The notes under the pieces are model-generated. The model was not told the origin of the DNA. It saw only the letters and a program-made list of their open reading frames with translations, and searched no databases. The position numbers and the translations under genes are program-made. Positions 27,051-35,992 of a stretch of 64,000 nt of DNA are shown here, piece after piece. Source of the stretch: Brevibacterium linens ATCC 9172 (lineage in GTDB: Bacteria; Actinomycetota; Actinomycetes; Actinomycetales; Brevibacteriaceae); contig NZ_FXYY01000002.1 in assembly GCF_900169165.1 (NCBI RefSeq), positions 124,001 to 188,000 of the forward strand. Reading direction: 5' to 3'. Numbering within the stretch: position 1 is the first letter of the stretch; each line of letters opens with the position of its first letter.

Positions 27051-28238
27051 ATGGGCGCGGCGACTCCAGCCAACCGGGCGTGGTTTCCCGGTCTCGTCAT
27101 CCATACCGTGCTCGCGCACGCCACCTACAACGGCGTCCGCGTCCTCATCTCCTACCGCACCCTCGAACTCGGCGGAACGGGGTTCGTCCTCGGCCTGATG
27201 ACGGCCGTGTACTCGCTCGTCCCTCTGCTCACCGCTCTCCTCATCGGCCGCCTCGTCGACCGCGGGTACGCCACCGCGGTGCTGTGGACGGGCACCGTGC
27301 TGTCCGTCCTGCCCGTCGCGCTCGCGGCCATGGCACCCAACCTCGGTGTGCTGCTGGTCGCCACGATGAGCCTCGGCGTCGGACAGCTGCTGACCACGGT
27401 CGCCTCCCAAGCACTCATCCCGCAGAGCTTCCCGGCGGCCCAGATGACATCGAAGTTCGGCCACCTCACCCTCGGCGTCTCGATCGGGCAGACCATCGGA
27501 CTGCCTCTGGCGGGAATGGTCGCCGATGCCACCTCGGGGGACACCGCGATCACGAACGCCCTGTGGTTCATGACCGCGGTCTCCGCGCTCACCCTCATCG
27601 CCGCCGTGATCGTCATGCTCCGCGGCAGGACTCCGCACGTCTCCCGAGCCGAGGCGGCCGAAGGGACGCAGACGCCGTGGGCGCTCCTGTCGATCAGGGG
27701 GATGAAACCGGCGATCTTCGCGTCCATGGCCACGCTCGCCGCCGTCGACCTGATGACCGCCTACCTGCCGCTCATCGGGCAGCAGAACGGACTGTCCGTG
27801 ACCACGGTGACCTGGCTGCTCGCCCTGCGCACCCTGGCCTCGGTGGTCTCACGGCTCTTCATCGGAAGCCTCACGGCCAGGCGGCGGGACCTGTCTCTGC
27901 TGTGGACCGCCTCGGCGATGGCCGGCATCAGCGTCGTCCTCATCCCCGTGTTCAGCCAACCGTGGATGCTCGGGCTGCTGCTCGCGGTCGCGGGATTCTG
28001 CTTCGGACTCACCCAGCCGCTGACCATGTCGTGGGTGTCCGCGCTGGCCGATGCGAAGAATCGGGCTGCGGTGCTCTCGATCCGCTTGGCGGGCAACCGA
28101 CTCAGCCAGGTCGCCATCCCATCGGCCGCCTCGGCGCTGACGATCGTCGCCGGCTCCGGGGTCGTGTTCACGATGTCCGGAGCGCTGCTCCTCATCGCCG
28201 GGGCAGTGACCTGGCGCAATCATCACGAACGATGGTGA
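27051..28238 (+). CDS. major facilitator superfamily transporter
   Basis: A 395-residue protein with about 12 hydrophobic helices and the MFS loop pattern GRLVDRGYATAVLWTG between helices 2 and 3. It starts 3 bp after the coaD stop. The central cytoplasmic loop (around residues 190-215) is charged. I cannot assign a substrate; drug or metabolite efflux is typical for such proteins. It ends about 30 bp before a clear promoter for the next operon. Confidence 0.85.
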   Translation: MGAATPANRAWFPGLVIHTVLAHATYNGVRVLISYRTLELGGTGFVLGLMTAVYSLVPLLTALLIGRLVDRGYATAVLWTGTVLSVLPVALAAMAPNLGVLLVATMSLGVGQLLTTVASQALIPQSFPAAQMTSKFGHLTLGVSIGQTIGLPLAGMVADATSGDTAITNALWFMTAVSALTLIAAVIVMLRGRTPHVSRAEAAEGTQTPWALLSIRGMKPAIFASMATLAAVDLMTAYLPLIGQQNGLSVTTVTWLLALRTLASVVSRLFIGSLTARRRDLSLLWTASAMAGISVVLIPVFSQPWMLGLLLAVAGFCFGLTQPLTMSWVSALADAKNRAAVLSIRLAGNRLSQVAIPSAASALTIVAGSGVVFTMSGALLLIAGAVTWRNHHERW

Positions 28239-28270
28239 CGAGGAACACCTGCACGGCCGATGAGCACCGA

Positions 28271-28300
28271 TTGGTAATGACCGCTGACAATGATTAGAAT
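28271..28300 (+). promoter_or_regulatory. promoter of the DUF177-rpmF-rnc-mutM operon
   Basis: TTGGTA (28271-28276) and TAGAAT (28295-28300) with an 18-bp spacer form a good sigma-70-like promoter. Transcription would start near 28307, giving a leader of about 50 bases before the AGGAGG ribosome-binding site of the DUF177 gene. Confidence 0.55.
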
Positions 28301-28357
28301 GGTGAGTCGCGTGTGAACGCAGGAGCGACATCCTCAAACGCACCAGGAGGACAGGGC

Positions 28358-28876
28358 ATGAAGAACAGATCTGAATTCGTCTATGATCTCAGATCCATGG
28401 GACTGCTCGGTCATCCGGGTGAGTGGGAACGGGTGAACACCACCTTGTCGGCTCCAGCGGATCTCAAGATCGAAGTGATCGGGGTTGGTCAAGGTTCACC
28501 ACTGACGCTCGAGCTGATGTTCGAGAGTGTGTCGGAGGGGATCTACGTGTCGGGCACAGTCTCGGCGACGGCCCGCGGCGAAGACGCGAGGACGCTCGAA
28601 CCCATCGAGCTGCCTATAGATGTGGACATCCAGGAGATGTACGTCTATGAGCAGGCCGAAGGGGACGAGGACTCCTACGTCATCGACCGGGATCAGCTCG
28701 ACCTCGAGCCCGCGATCAGAGACGCCGTCGTGATGGCTCTGCCGTTCAATCCCTCGCGGGATGAGAGCGAGGAGTTCAGCTACACCCTGGGGGAGGACCT
28801 CGAGGTGGACGAGGACGAATCCGAATCGCCGTTCGCATCATTGAAGAATCTGTTGGAAGAGAAGAAAGAGAGCTAG
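28358..28876 (+). CDS. DUF177/YceD-family protein lacking the Cys pair
   Basis: A 172-residue member of the YceD family, usually placed directly before rpmF and linked to 23S rRNA or L32 handling. The central block normally reads like G-E-C-x-R-C-L-x-P; here it is [20 protein letters not shown], with both Cys replaced (Asp, Thr). The C-terminus is acidic. The ATG has AGGAGGACAGGGC upstream; an in-frame start at 28313 has no such site. rpmF follows by 2 bp, as is typical. Confidence 0.88.
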   Translation: MKNRSEFVYDLRSMGLLGHPGEWERVNTTLSAPADLKIEVIGVGQGSPLTLELMFESVSEGIYVSGTVSATARGEDARTLEPIELPIDVDIQEMYVYEQAEGDEDSYVIDRDQLDLEPAIRDAVVMALPFNPSRDESEEFSYTLGEDLEVDEDESESPFASLKNLLEEKKES

Positions 28877-28878
28877 AC

Positions 28879-29082
28879 GTGGCTGTTCCGAAGCGTAAAT
28901 TGTCGCGCAGCAACACCCGCCACCGTCGTTCGCAGTGGAAGGCCAAGGCTCCGAACCTGGTCAAGACTGTGGAGAACGGTCGCGTTGTGTACTCGCGCCC
29001 CCACCAGGCCAAGGTCGTCGAAGACGCAGCCGGCACCCCGCTGTACCTCGAGTACAAGGGCCGCAAGGTCGCTGACGTCTGA
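28879..29082 (+). CDS. rpmF: 50S ribosomal protein L32
   Basis: A 67-residue L32 beginning with GTG ([20 protein letters not shown]). The zinc-binding Cys pairs seen in many L32 proteins are absent, so this is the zinc-independent type (C- form). It lies between the DUF177 gene and rnc. The rnc start is only 4 bp downstream, and a strong hairpin follows 38 bp after the rpmF stop, inside rnc. Confidence 0.95.
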   Translation: MAVPKRKLSRSNTRHRRSQWKAKAPNLVKTVENGRVVYSRPHQAKVVEDAAGTPLYLEYKGRKVADV

Positions 29083-29086
29083 GACT

Positions 29087-29791
29087 GTGGACACAGACAC
29101 CACAGCAGCACTGAAGAAGAGTCTCGGGATCGATATTGATCCCGAGACTTTTCGTCTCGCGCTCACGCACCGCTCCTTCGCCTTCGAGGCCGGTGGCATC
29201 CCCACCAACGAGCGCCTCGAGTTCCTCGGCGACTCCGTTCTCGGCCTCGTCGCCACCGAATCGCTGTTCTACGACAACCCCGACCTGCCCGAAGGCCAGC
29301 TGGCCAAAATGCGTTCGGCCGTCGTCAACACGCGCGCCCTCGCCTCGATCGCCCGCCGCCACGGCATCGGCGAGCACATTCTGCTGGGCAAGGGTGAGGA
29401 GCTGACCGGAGGCCGGAACAAGGACTCGATCCTCGCCGACACGGTCGAAGCGCTCATCGGCGCGACCTTCGTCTCCCGCGGACGCGAAGAGGCCTTCGCC
29501 TTCGTCCACCGCCTCATCGACGGCATGCTCGACGACGCGGTCAACCTCGGCGCGGGGATGGATTTCAAGACCACCCTGCAGGAAGCGGCCGCCGACCTCG
29601 ACCTCGGTGCCGTGAGCTACGAGATCACCTCGGCCGGGCCCGACCATGCGATGGTGTTCACCGCCACCGCGATGCTCGGGGCGAACAACTGGGGCGCCGG
29701 CGACGGTTCGTCGAAGAAGGCCGCCGAAGCCGCGGCCGCCGAGGTGGCTGTCAAAGCCATCCGCACCATCTACCCGGACTACCGGCGCTGA
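29087..29791 (+). CDS. rnc: ribonuclease III
   Basis: A 234-residue RNase III that cleaves double-stranded RNA in rRNA and mRNA processing. The signature NERLEFLGDSVLGL is near residue 44, the second acidic cluster ADTVEALIGA near residue 119, and the dsRNA-binding domain covers about residues 160-232 (DFKTTLQEAAADL to KKAAEAAAAEVAVKAI). The GTG start is right after the rpmF stop. Codons 12-21 form a perfect 11-bp hairpin followed by TTTT; RNase III genes in E. coli and Streptomyces are known to be controlled by cleavage of structures in their own mRNA. Confidence 0.95.
   Translation: MDTDTTAALKKSLGIDIDPETFRLALTHRSFAFEAGGIPTNERLEFLGDSVLGLVATESLFYDNPDLPEGQLAKMRSAVVNTRALASIARRHGIGEHILLGKGEELTGGRNKDSILADTVEALIGATFVSRGREEAFAFVHRLIDGMLDDAVNLGAGMDFKTTLQEAAADLDLGAVSYEITSAGPDHAMVFTATAMLGANNWGAGDGSSKKAAEAAAAEVAVKAIRTIYPDYRR
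29121..29152 (+). terminator. terminator-like hairpin inside the start of rnc
   Basis: GTCTCGGGATC (29121-29131) pairs perfectly with GATCCCGAGAC (29138-29148) around a 6-base loop and is followed by TTTT. It lies within rnc codons 12-21. The codons used there (AGT, GGG, ATT, ACT, TTT) are unusual for this GC-rich genome, as if chosen for base pairing. It may stop part of the transcription from rpmF, or be an RNase III target for self-control. Confidence 0.75.
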
Positions 29792-29852
29792 GCCTCACCG
29801 TGGTCTCTTTGTGCGCTCACGGGCGCATGCCTGATCGAATCGAGGGTCACTG

Positions 29853-30791
29853 ATGCCTGAGCTTCCCGAAGTCGAAAGTGTCCGTCGCGGCGTCGACGAA
29901 TGGACGGCCGGGACCACGATCACCGGCGCCGAGGTGGCCGACCCCCGAATTCTGGGCACGACGTCCCAGCGGCGCATCGATCCGTCCGCGGTCTCCGGGT
30001 TCGCTTCGGCTGTGACCGGGGCACACATCCTCAAGGCCGAACGGCGCGGGAAGTTCATGTGGCTGAGCCTGGGGGAGGCGACTGCGCCTTCCTCGGAGAC
30101 GGCGGGCCGGGACTCGGGGGCCTGCTCGCCGCTGACGCCCGAGCTCGGCATCCTCGTGCATCTGGGCATGAGCGGACAGCTGCGCATCCATTCGCCCGGC
30201 GAGGAGCTCCACCGGCACACGCGTGCGGTCCTGCGCCTCGACAGCGACCGCGAACTGCGCTTCGTCGACCAACGGATCTTCGGCCATATGGGCGTCCAAC
30301 CCCTCGTCCACGGGTACGGGCGACTCGTCCCCGCCTCGGCGATCCATATCGCCCCCGATCCGCTCGAACCCGCGTTCGATCCGGAACGGGTCGTGGCGGA
30401 GCTTGCGAAGAAGCGCACGGCGATCAAGGCCGCGCTGCTCGACCAGACGCTGGTCAGCGGAATCGGAAACATCTACGCCGATGAGGCGCTGTTCCGGGCG
30501 GGAGTCCACCCCCTGGCAGTGCCGGCGCGGACACGGAAGAACCGCCTGACCGCGGTCATCGAATCCGCGACGACAGTGATGAGCGACGCCCTGGCCGTGG
30601 GCGGGACGAGCTTCGATGCTCTCTACGTCAACGTCAACGGCGAATCCGGCTACTTCGATCGCGCCCTGCTCGTCTACGGGCGCGGGGGACAGGAATGCGT
30701 GCGCTGCGGGACCGAGATCGTCAAGATCACCGTCGGCGGACGCGGAACCCACTACTGCCCCGTGTGCCAGAAGGTCCCGCGGTACCGGTAG
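29853..30791 (+). CDS. mutM: formamidopyrimidine-DNA glycosylase
   Basis: A 312-residue Fpg that removes 8-oxoguanine and cuts abasic sites. Catalytic Pro2 and Glu3 (MPELPEVESVRRG), the central HLGMSGQLR, the helix-two-turns-helix QTLVSGIGNIYADEALF and the C-terminal zinc finger C-x2-C-x16-C-x2-C (CVRCG to CPVCQ) are all present. A Ser/Thr/Gly-rich insertion of about 15 residues at about residue 78 extends the N-terminal domain. It follows rnc by about 60 bp. Confidence 0.95.
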   Translation: MPELPEVESVRRGVDEWTAGTTITGAEVADPRILGTTSQRRIDPSAVSGFASAVTGAHILKAERRGKFMWLSLGEATAPSSETAGRDSGACSPLTPELGILVHLGMSGQLRIHSPGEELHRHTRAVLRLDSDRELRFVDQRIFGHMGVQPLVHGYGRLVPASAIHIAPDPLEPAFDPERVVAELAKKRTAIKAALLDQTLVSGIGNIYADEALFRAGVHPLAVPARTRKNRLTAVIESATTVMSDALAVGGTSFDALYVNVNGESGYFDRALLVYGRGGQECVRCGTEIVKITVGGRGTHYCPVCQKVPRYR

Positions 30792-30879
30792 GCGGGATGC
30801 CCCTCACCGCTGCTCGTATTTCCTCGCGTTCGTCGCGCTTCCTCCTGTCAGCACTCCATCAGTCACCGGCAACGGCTGT

Positions 30880-30893
30880 CTGCACCGGTGCAG
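30880..30893. repeat. 14-bp perfect palindrome between convergent genes
   Basis: CTGCACCGGTGCAG is fully self-complementary. TGTCAGC (30847-30853) and GCTGACA (30897-30903) form an outer inverted repeat. It lies between the 3' ends of mutM and the PH-domain gene and may serve as a weak two-way terminator. Confidence 0.6.
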
Positions 30894-30931
30894 CGCGCTG
30901 ACATGACGCTCCGGGTGTGCGATGCCTGCGA

Positions 30932-31429
30932 TCAGCGGCCGGGGAGATCGGACTGCTGGGACATTCGTGCCAGATAAGCCTTGTGGCCGTCGATGAGGGC
31001 TCTCTGCGCCTCGCCGTGGTCGGGCGGGGTGAGCATGTTCGCGGGGTTCGTCGGAGACAACCACAGCGAGTCGACCTCGACGATCCGACCGTTCCTGAGA
31101 CGCGCGGCCGCCGCCAGCCGCGGGCGTGAACCCGGGGCGGGGATGAGAATGCGGTCGAGATCCCGCCAGGCGATCCGATGAGGTCTGCCGGTGAAGCCGC
31201 ACCAGATGAACTCCTCAGGAGTGATCTCCAACCGGGCGCGTGAACCCATGTGGAAATTCACCCACGCGCCGATGAGCAGGATGACCGGGCCGAAGAGGAA
31301 GATGAGGGCCACGGGGTCGCCGACGACGGCGATGACGATGAGGGTGATGAACGCGAGTATCGCCATGACGACCAGCATCCATCCGACGAACTTCGAGATG
31401 TTCCCCTCGCGTCTGATAACCGTATTCAT
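30932..31429 (-). CDS. small membrane protein with PH-like domain
   Basis: A 165-residue protein. Two adjacent hydrophobic helices (about residues 14-37 and 41-57) are followed by a soluble region resembling bacterial PH domains: RARLEITPEEFIWCGFTG, then HRIAWRDLDRILIP and a turn-rich strand. Such proteins are common hypothetical membrane proteins in Actinobacteria. It is convergent with mutM and downstream of the tRNA gene. Confidence 0.75.
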   Translation of the reverse strand: MNTVIRREGNISKFVGWMLVVMAILAFITLIVIAVVGDPVALIFLFGPVILLIGAWVNFHMGSRARLEITPEEFIWCGFTGRPHRIAWRDLDRILIPAPGSRPRLAAAARLRNGRIVEVDSLWLSPTNPANMLTPPDHGEAQRALIDGHKAYLARMSQQSDLPGR

Positions 31430-31451
31430 CCGATCAGGTTCTGCCTCTCCG

Positions 31452-31481
31452 AAGGCCCCGTCGGTGACGACGGGGCCTTTT
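31452..31481. terminator. strong intrinsic terminator beside tRNA-Asn
   Basis: AAGGCCCCGTC (31452-31462) pairs perfectly with GACGGGGCCTT (31469-31479) around a 6-base loop; T-runs exist on both sides because of the outer AA/TT. It lies 4 bp past the 3' end of tRNA-Asn on the minus strand and is its evident terminator. Confidence 0.85.
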
Positions 31482-31484
31482 ATG

Positions 31485-31557
31485 CTCCCCCGGCTGGGCT
31501 CGAACCAGCGACCCTTCGATTAACAGTCGAATGCTCTGCCAACTGAGCTACGGAGGA
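31485..31557 (-). tRNA. tRNA-Asn (anticodon GTT)
   Basis: The 73-base minus-strand gene folds into a full cloverleaf: 7-bp acceptor stem TCCTCCG/CGGGGGA with one G-U pair, D-arm with AGTTGGCA loop, anticodon loop CTGTTAA (GTT), a 5-base variable loop and a T-arm with loop TTCGAGC. The discriminator base is G. CCA is not encoded. Divergent from smc. Confidence 0.97.
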
Positions 31558-31644
31558 AAACGGCGCAGTCGCCTGCGCACGAGGAGAAACTCTACCAAAA
31601 GATTCCGGATCTCGCCGCAGCCTGCCGATATGCTGGGTGCCAAT

Positions 31645-34600
31645 ATGCATCTCAAAAGCCTGACACTGCGGGGATTCAAGTCCTTCGCCTCGGCGACGAC
31701 CCTTCGATTCGAGCCGGGAATCACCTGCGTCGTCGGCCCCAACGGCTCGGGCAAGTCCAACGTCGTCGACGCCCTGTCCTGGGTGATGGGCGAGCAGGGT
31801 GCGAAGAATCTGCGCGGCGGAAAGATGGACGACGTCATCTTCGCCGGAACCTCGAAACGTCAGGCTCTGGGCCGCGCCGAGGTGACCCTGACCATCGACA
31901 ACACCGACGGAGCCATCCCCGTCGACTACACCGAAGTGACCATCTCGCGGACCCTGTTCCGCACCGGCGGATCCGAATACGCCGTCAACGGTGCCCCGGC
32001 GAGGCTGCTCGACATCCAAGAGCTGCTCAACGACTCCGGCCTGGGCAAGGAGATGCACGTCATCGTCGGTCAGGGCCGCCTCGACGCGATCCTCCATGCC
32101 GACCCGCTGGAGCGCCGCAGCTTCATCGAAGAGGCCGCCGGGGTGCTCAAGCACCGACGTCGTAAGGACAAAGCGGTCCGCAAACTCACCGGACTGCAGA
32201 CGAACCTCGACCGGCTCACCGATCTGCGCACCGAACTCAACCGGCAGTTAGGGCCCTTGGGACGGCAGGCCGAAGCCGCAGCGAAGGCCGCGACCGTGCA
32301 GGCGACGCTGCGTGACGCCACCGCCAGACTGCTCGCTGACGATGCTGTGCGGATGCAGTCTTCCCTGGCCTCGACGAGCGAGGGCGAAGACCACAGCGAC
32401 CGCATCGCCGAACTCGACCATCGACGCACTCGCACCGAGGCGCGCCTGGCGGAGATCGAAGCTCGGCTGTCCGAACTCGACTCCGAACTCGACGTCCAAC
32501 GCACCGCGGAATCGCGGACACAGACGCAGATCGTGCGCGCCCAGGGACTGAGCCGCCGGGCCGAGGACAAACGCTCCCACCTGCTGTCGGAAGTCACTAG
32601 CTTGGGGCAGAGGGAAGCGAAGTCACCCGAAGAGCTGCGCGCCCAAGCCGAACGCAACCGCTCCGAACTCACAGAGGCCGAAGAGGCCGTGGCCGAGAAG
32701 ACGAACGCACTCGAGGCCAGCCAGCAGCGGAAAGAAGAGCTCACCCAGGCTCTGCGCACCGCCGAAGACGAGGTCAGGGCCGCACAGATCGCCATCACCG
32801 AAGCGGTGAAGAACCGGTCGGCGCTGCAGTCGAAGCAGACGCAGGCGGCCGAGCGGATCACCGACCTCAAGTCCCGGATCGAAGCCAACCGCGCAGAGAT
32901 CGACACCGTCACCGCCCGCATCGCCGAACGTGAGAGGGAACTCGAAGCGGCCGAGACCGGTGTCGAGGACGTCGAAGCCGGTGAGACCGAACTCGACTCC
33001 GCCTACGAGGCGGCGCAGGAGAGCCTCGAGAAGCTGGAGACCGAACGCACTGAGCTGCAGGAACAGCGGGCGAAGGTCGCGTCCGAATTGTCCTCGGCGA
33101 AGGCCCGTGCGGAAGCCCTGGCCTTGGGCACCGCCCTGGAGGCCGACCTCGAAGACATCGTCAACGCGAACTTGCCGGGAGTGCACACGGCCGTGACCGA
33201 ACGGCTGAGCGTCGACCACGGATTCGAGATGGCCGCGGCAGCGGCCCTGTCGACGACGGTCTCCGGTGTCATCGTCGATGACAGCGCAGCGGCGCTGGCA
33301 GTGCTCGACCACCTCGGCGAGGACACGAACGTGTCACTGACGATCCCCGCCGGAGTCGAACCAGCAGCAGGGAAGGGCGGTGGGACCACCCTTGACGCAC
33401 TGCCGACCCTGCCCGCGCTGCCTGCGGTGGAAGGCCTGCGATGGCTCTCCGATGTCGTCGACAGCGACGTCCCCGAACTGCGTGCTCTGCTGGCCCGGGC
33501 GCTGCACGGTGTCGTCTGCGTCCCCGATGCGCGCACCGGAATCGAACTGACCGCGGCCCGGCCCGAACTCACCGCTGTCACCGTCCACGGTGAAGTGCTC
33601 ACCGCGACCCGCATCAGCCGGGCCCGCACCGCCTCGGGCACACGGCTGGCCTCACAGACCGCGCTCGAGGACACCCATTCCCTCATCGCCGAACTCGACG
33701 ACCGGGCGAGGAAGCTCGACGCCTCCTTGAGGGAACTCGAACCGCGCCTGACCGCAGCACGTGATGAATCAGCCGCAGCCCTCGACGCTCTTCACTCCTC
33801 GGATGCGAAGATCATGGCCGCGGCCGAGGAGGTCTCGCGCATCACCGGTGATATCGGTGTGGCCCGCACTCGCCTGCAGCGCGCGCAGGACAACGCCACC
33901 GAACTCGAATCCCGCCTGGCAGCCGCAGAACGCGACTCCCAATCGGCCGCGGCGGCACTGGCGTCCGCGGCCGAGGTCGACGAAGTCGTCGACACCGCGG
34001 CCCGGGACGAGCTCAGCGCCCAGGTCGCCCAGGCCGCCGACGACCTCGTCGAAGCCCGTATCAGCCACCGATCGGCCGCCGACCGGGCCCGGTTCCTCAG
34101 CGACCGGGTCGACTCCCTCCTGCGAGCGGCGAAGGCCGAAGAGGCGGCGCGGGAGCAGACGCAGCGCGCGATCGCGAAGAAGAAGCGCGCGGCCGCCTCG
34201 GTGCAGCTCATCGCCGAGACGGCGGCCGACGCCGCGGAGCTGGCCACCTCCACGGTGGCCGAACTCGGTGAGGCGATCCAGGTCCTCGTCGACGAACGCG
34301 GCGGTCTGCGCGAAGAGAAGGGCCGCCTCGGCGAGGAATTGGGGTCGACGCGAACCCAGCTGCAGAAGCTCAAGGACGCCGCCGCCGAGGCGGAACTGGC
34401 GAAGGAGCGATTCAGGCTGAAGCTCGAGGAGATCGCACACCGGTCGGAAGAGGAGACGGGGTTGGGCATCGACCGTCTCATCGACGAATTCGGGCCGCAT
34501 CTGCCCGTCCCGTCATTCGATGAGGACGTCGAGGATCGTCCGTATGTGCGCGCCGAGGTGGAGAAGCGGCAGAAGCAGGCGGCTTCGCAGCTCAAACGCA

Positions 34601-35193
34601 TCGGCACGGTCAATCCGCTTGCGCTCGAGGAGTACGAGGCGCTGAAGGAACGGCATCAGTTCCTCGAGAAGCAGATCGCGGACATCGAATCCTCGCGCAA
34701 GGACCTCATGCAGCTCGTCGAGGAGGTCGACCGGCACGTCGAACGCGTCTTCGCCGACGCCTATGCGGATACGGCGCGGGAGTTCGAGGACATCTTCTCC
34801 CGCCTCTTCCCCGGTGGTGAGGGCGCACTGAGCCTGACCGATCCGAACGATATGCTCACCACCGGCGTCGACGTCCACGCCCGCCCGGCCGGCAAGAAGG
34901 TCAAACGCCTGTCTCTGCTCTCCGGCGGCGAGCGGTCGCTGGTCGCCGTGGCCATGCTGGTAGCGATCTTCAAGGCCCGGCCGAGTCCGTTCTACGTCAT
35001 GGACGAGGTCGAAGCGGCCCTCGACGATCTCAACCTCTCGCGCCTGCTCACGGTGTTCAAGGAGCTCCAGGACTCCTCGCAGCTCATCGTCATCACCCAC
35101 CAGAAGCGGACCATGGAGATCGCCGATGCCCTCTACGGAGTGACGATGCACGGCGATGGGGTGTCGAAGGTCATATCGCAGCGGATTCCGTGA
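31645..35193 (+). CDS. smc: chromosome segregation protein SMC
   Basis: A 1182-residue condensin ATPase that loops and compacts chromosomal DNA with ScpA/B. Walker A is GPNGSGKSN near residue 32; long coiled coils run on both sides of the hinge (about residues 505-665, LPGVHTAVTERLSVDHGFEM onward); the signature LLSGGERSLVAVAML is near residue 1090 and Walker B FYVMDEVEAALDD near residue 1118. The ATG before HLKSLTLRGFKSF is the family start; only weak GGGTG precedes it. The frame upstream runs through the tRNA complement and is not coding. Confidence 0.97.
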   Translation: MHLKSLTLRGFKSFASATTLRFEPGITCVVGPNGSGKSNVVDALSWVMGEQGAKNLRGGKMDDVIFAGTSKRQALGRAEVTLTIDNTDGAIPVDYTEVTISRTLFRTGGSEYAVNGAPARLLDIQELLNDSGLGKEMHVIVGQGRLDAILHADPLERRSFIEEAAGVLKHRRRKDKAVRKLTGLQTNLDRLTDLRTELNRQLGPLGRQAEAAAKAATVQATLRDATARLLADDAVRMQSSLASTSEGEDHSDRIAELDHRRTRTEARLAEIEARLSELDSELDVQRTAESRTQTQIVRAQGLSRRAEDKRSHLLSEVTSLGQREAKSPEELRAQAERNRSELTEAEEAVAEKTNALEASQQRKEELTQALRTAEDEVRAAQIAITEAVKNRSALQSKQTQAAERITDLKSRIEANRAEIDTVTARIAERERELEAAETGVEDVEAGETELDSAYEAAQESLEKLETERTELQEQRAKVASELSSAKARAEALALGTALEADLEDIVNANLPGVHTAVTERLSVDHGFEMAAAAALSTTVSGVIVDDSAAALAVLDHLGEDTNVSLTIPAGVEPAAGKGGGTTLDALPTLPALPAVEGLRWLSDVVDSDVPELRALLARALHGVVCVPDARTGIELTAARPELTAVTVHGEVLTATRISRARTASGTRLASQTALEDTHSLIAELDDRARKLDASLRELEPRLTAARDESAAALDALHSSDAKIMAAAEEVSRITGDIGVARTRLQRAQDNATELESRLAAAERDSQSAAAALASAAEVDEVVDTAARDELSAQVAQAADDLVEARISHRSAADRARFLSDRVDSLLRAAKAEEAAREQTQRAIAKKKRAAASVQLIAETAADAAELATSTVAELGEAIQVLVDERGGLREEKGRLGEELGSTRTQLQKLKDAAAEAELAKERFRLKLEEIAHRSEEETGLGIDRLIDEFGPHLPVPSFDEDVEDRPYVRAEVEKRQKQAASQLKRIGTVNPLALEEYEALKERHQFLEKQIADIESSRKDLMQLVEEVDRHVERVFADAYADTAREFEDIFSRLFPGGEGALSLTDPNDMLTTGVDVHARPAGKKVKRLSLLSGGERSLVAVAMLVAIFKARPSPFYVMDEVEAALDDLNLSRLLTVFKELQDSSQLIVITHQKRTMEIADALYGVTMHGDGVSKVISQRIP

Positions 35194-35431
35194 ACCACGG
35201 CACTCGGTCTGCCCGCCGCGCCCGAGGTGACGGGCCCGCGGTGAGGACACAAGGCCGTTTGACGGTGACGTCCAGGACAGTCCCAGCGAATTTTGCAACT
35301 GCCGTATGGCGGGCGAGCACAATTGTCGTCGCCGGGGACTATAGACTTGGGCCGAGACACAGGTAATCGAAGAACGTGAGGAGCGAGACGTCCATGGCCG
35401 AGGCTGCTGTGCTGCGAGGTGGCTCGAGGGC

Positions 35432-35833
35432 ATGAATTCGGTACTCGTCGTCATCGTCGGACTGGCGATCTCCTTCGCTCTGGCACTCGTCGTCGTCCTC
35501 CTCGTGGCTCTGCCCGGCCTGCGCGCCGAAGGACGCCTGCGATACTCCTCCGACGTGCAGCGCTTCCGCCTGCCGCCCGAGTGGACCGGCTACGACGACG
35601 AAGTCCACGAGTTCTTCGGCCACGACGACGGCACCTCGCACCTGGCGACGAGGGAGCAGGCGGCAGTGACCGCGATCCGCGACCACTCCTACGTGCTCCG
35701 GCCACAGCCCAGGCGCCATGCGGCCCCCTCGCTCATCACGGTGCGCCCGCGCACCCGCCACTGGAAGATCCCCGAGTCGGGAACCGGGTGGAAGACCACC
35801 GCCGGGCTGCTCTTCGGCAGCCGGGGGTCCTGA
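35432..35833 (+). CDS. hypothetical single-pass membrane protein
   Basis: A 133-residue protein with one N-terminal hydrophobic helix (residues 3-30) and a soluble part containing RFRLPPEWTGYDDEVHEFFG and HWKIPESGTGW. I do not recognise a family. It lies between smc and ftsY on the same strand, about 240 bp after smc and 160 bp before ftsY. Codon use favours C/G at third positions, which supports it being real. The gap between it and smc includes a possible GACTATAGACT promoter element near 35338. Confidence 0.6.
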   Translation: MNSVLVVIVGLAISFALALVVVLLVALPGLRAEGRLRYSSDVQRFRLPPEWTGYDDEVHEFFGHDDGTSHLATREQAAVTAIRDHSYVLRPQPRRHAAPSLITVRPRTRHWKIPESGTGWKTTAGLLFGSRGS

Positions 35834-35992
35834 CCTTCGCACCCACGGTCTCGAGCGGTCGAGACCCACGACAACGACGACCGCGCCGACTGATTCCGGC
35901 GCGCTCAACGACACACAGACACCACCGGAAGAATCCGGGAACTCGAGTGCCGACGGCTCGGACGGCGGCGCTCAAAGGAGGACGGAAGAACC

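Noticed and set aside
31531..31644. Longer SMC N-terminus running through the tRNA complement
   Set aside because: The first residues encode the tRNA antisense; SMC proteins start at the HLKSLTLRGFKSF segment.
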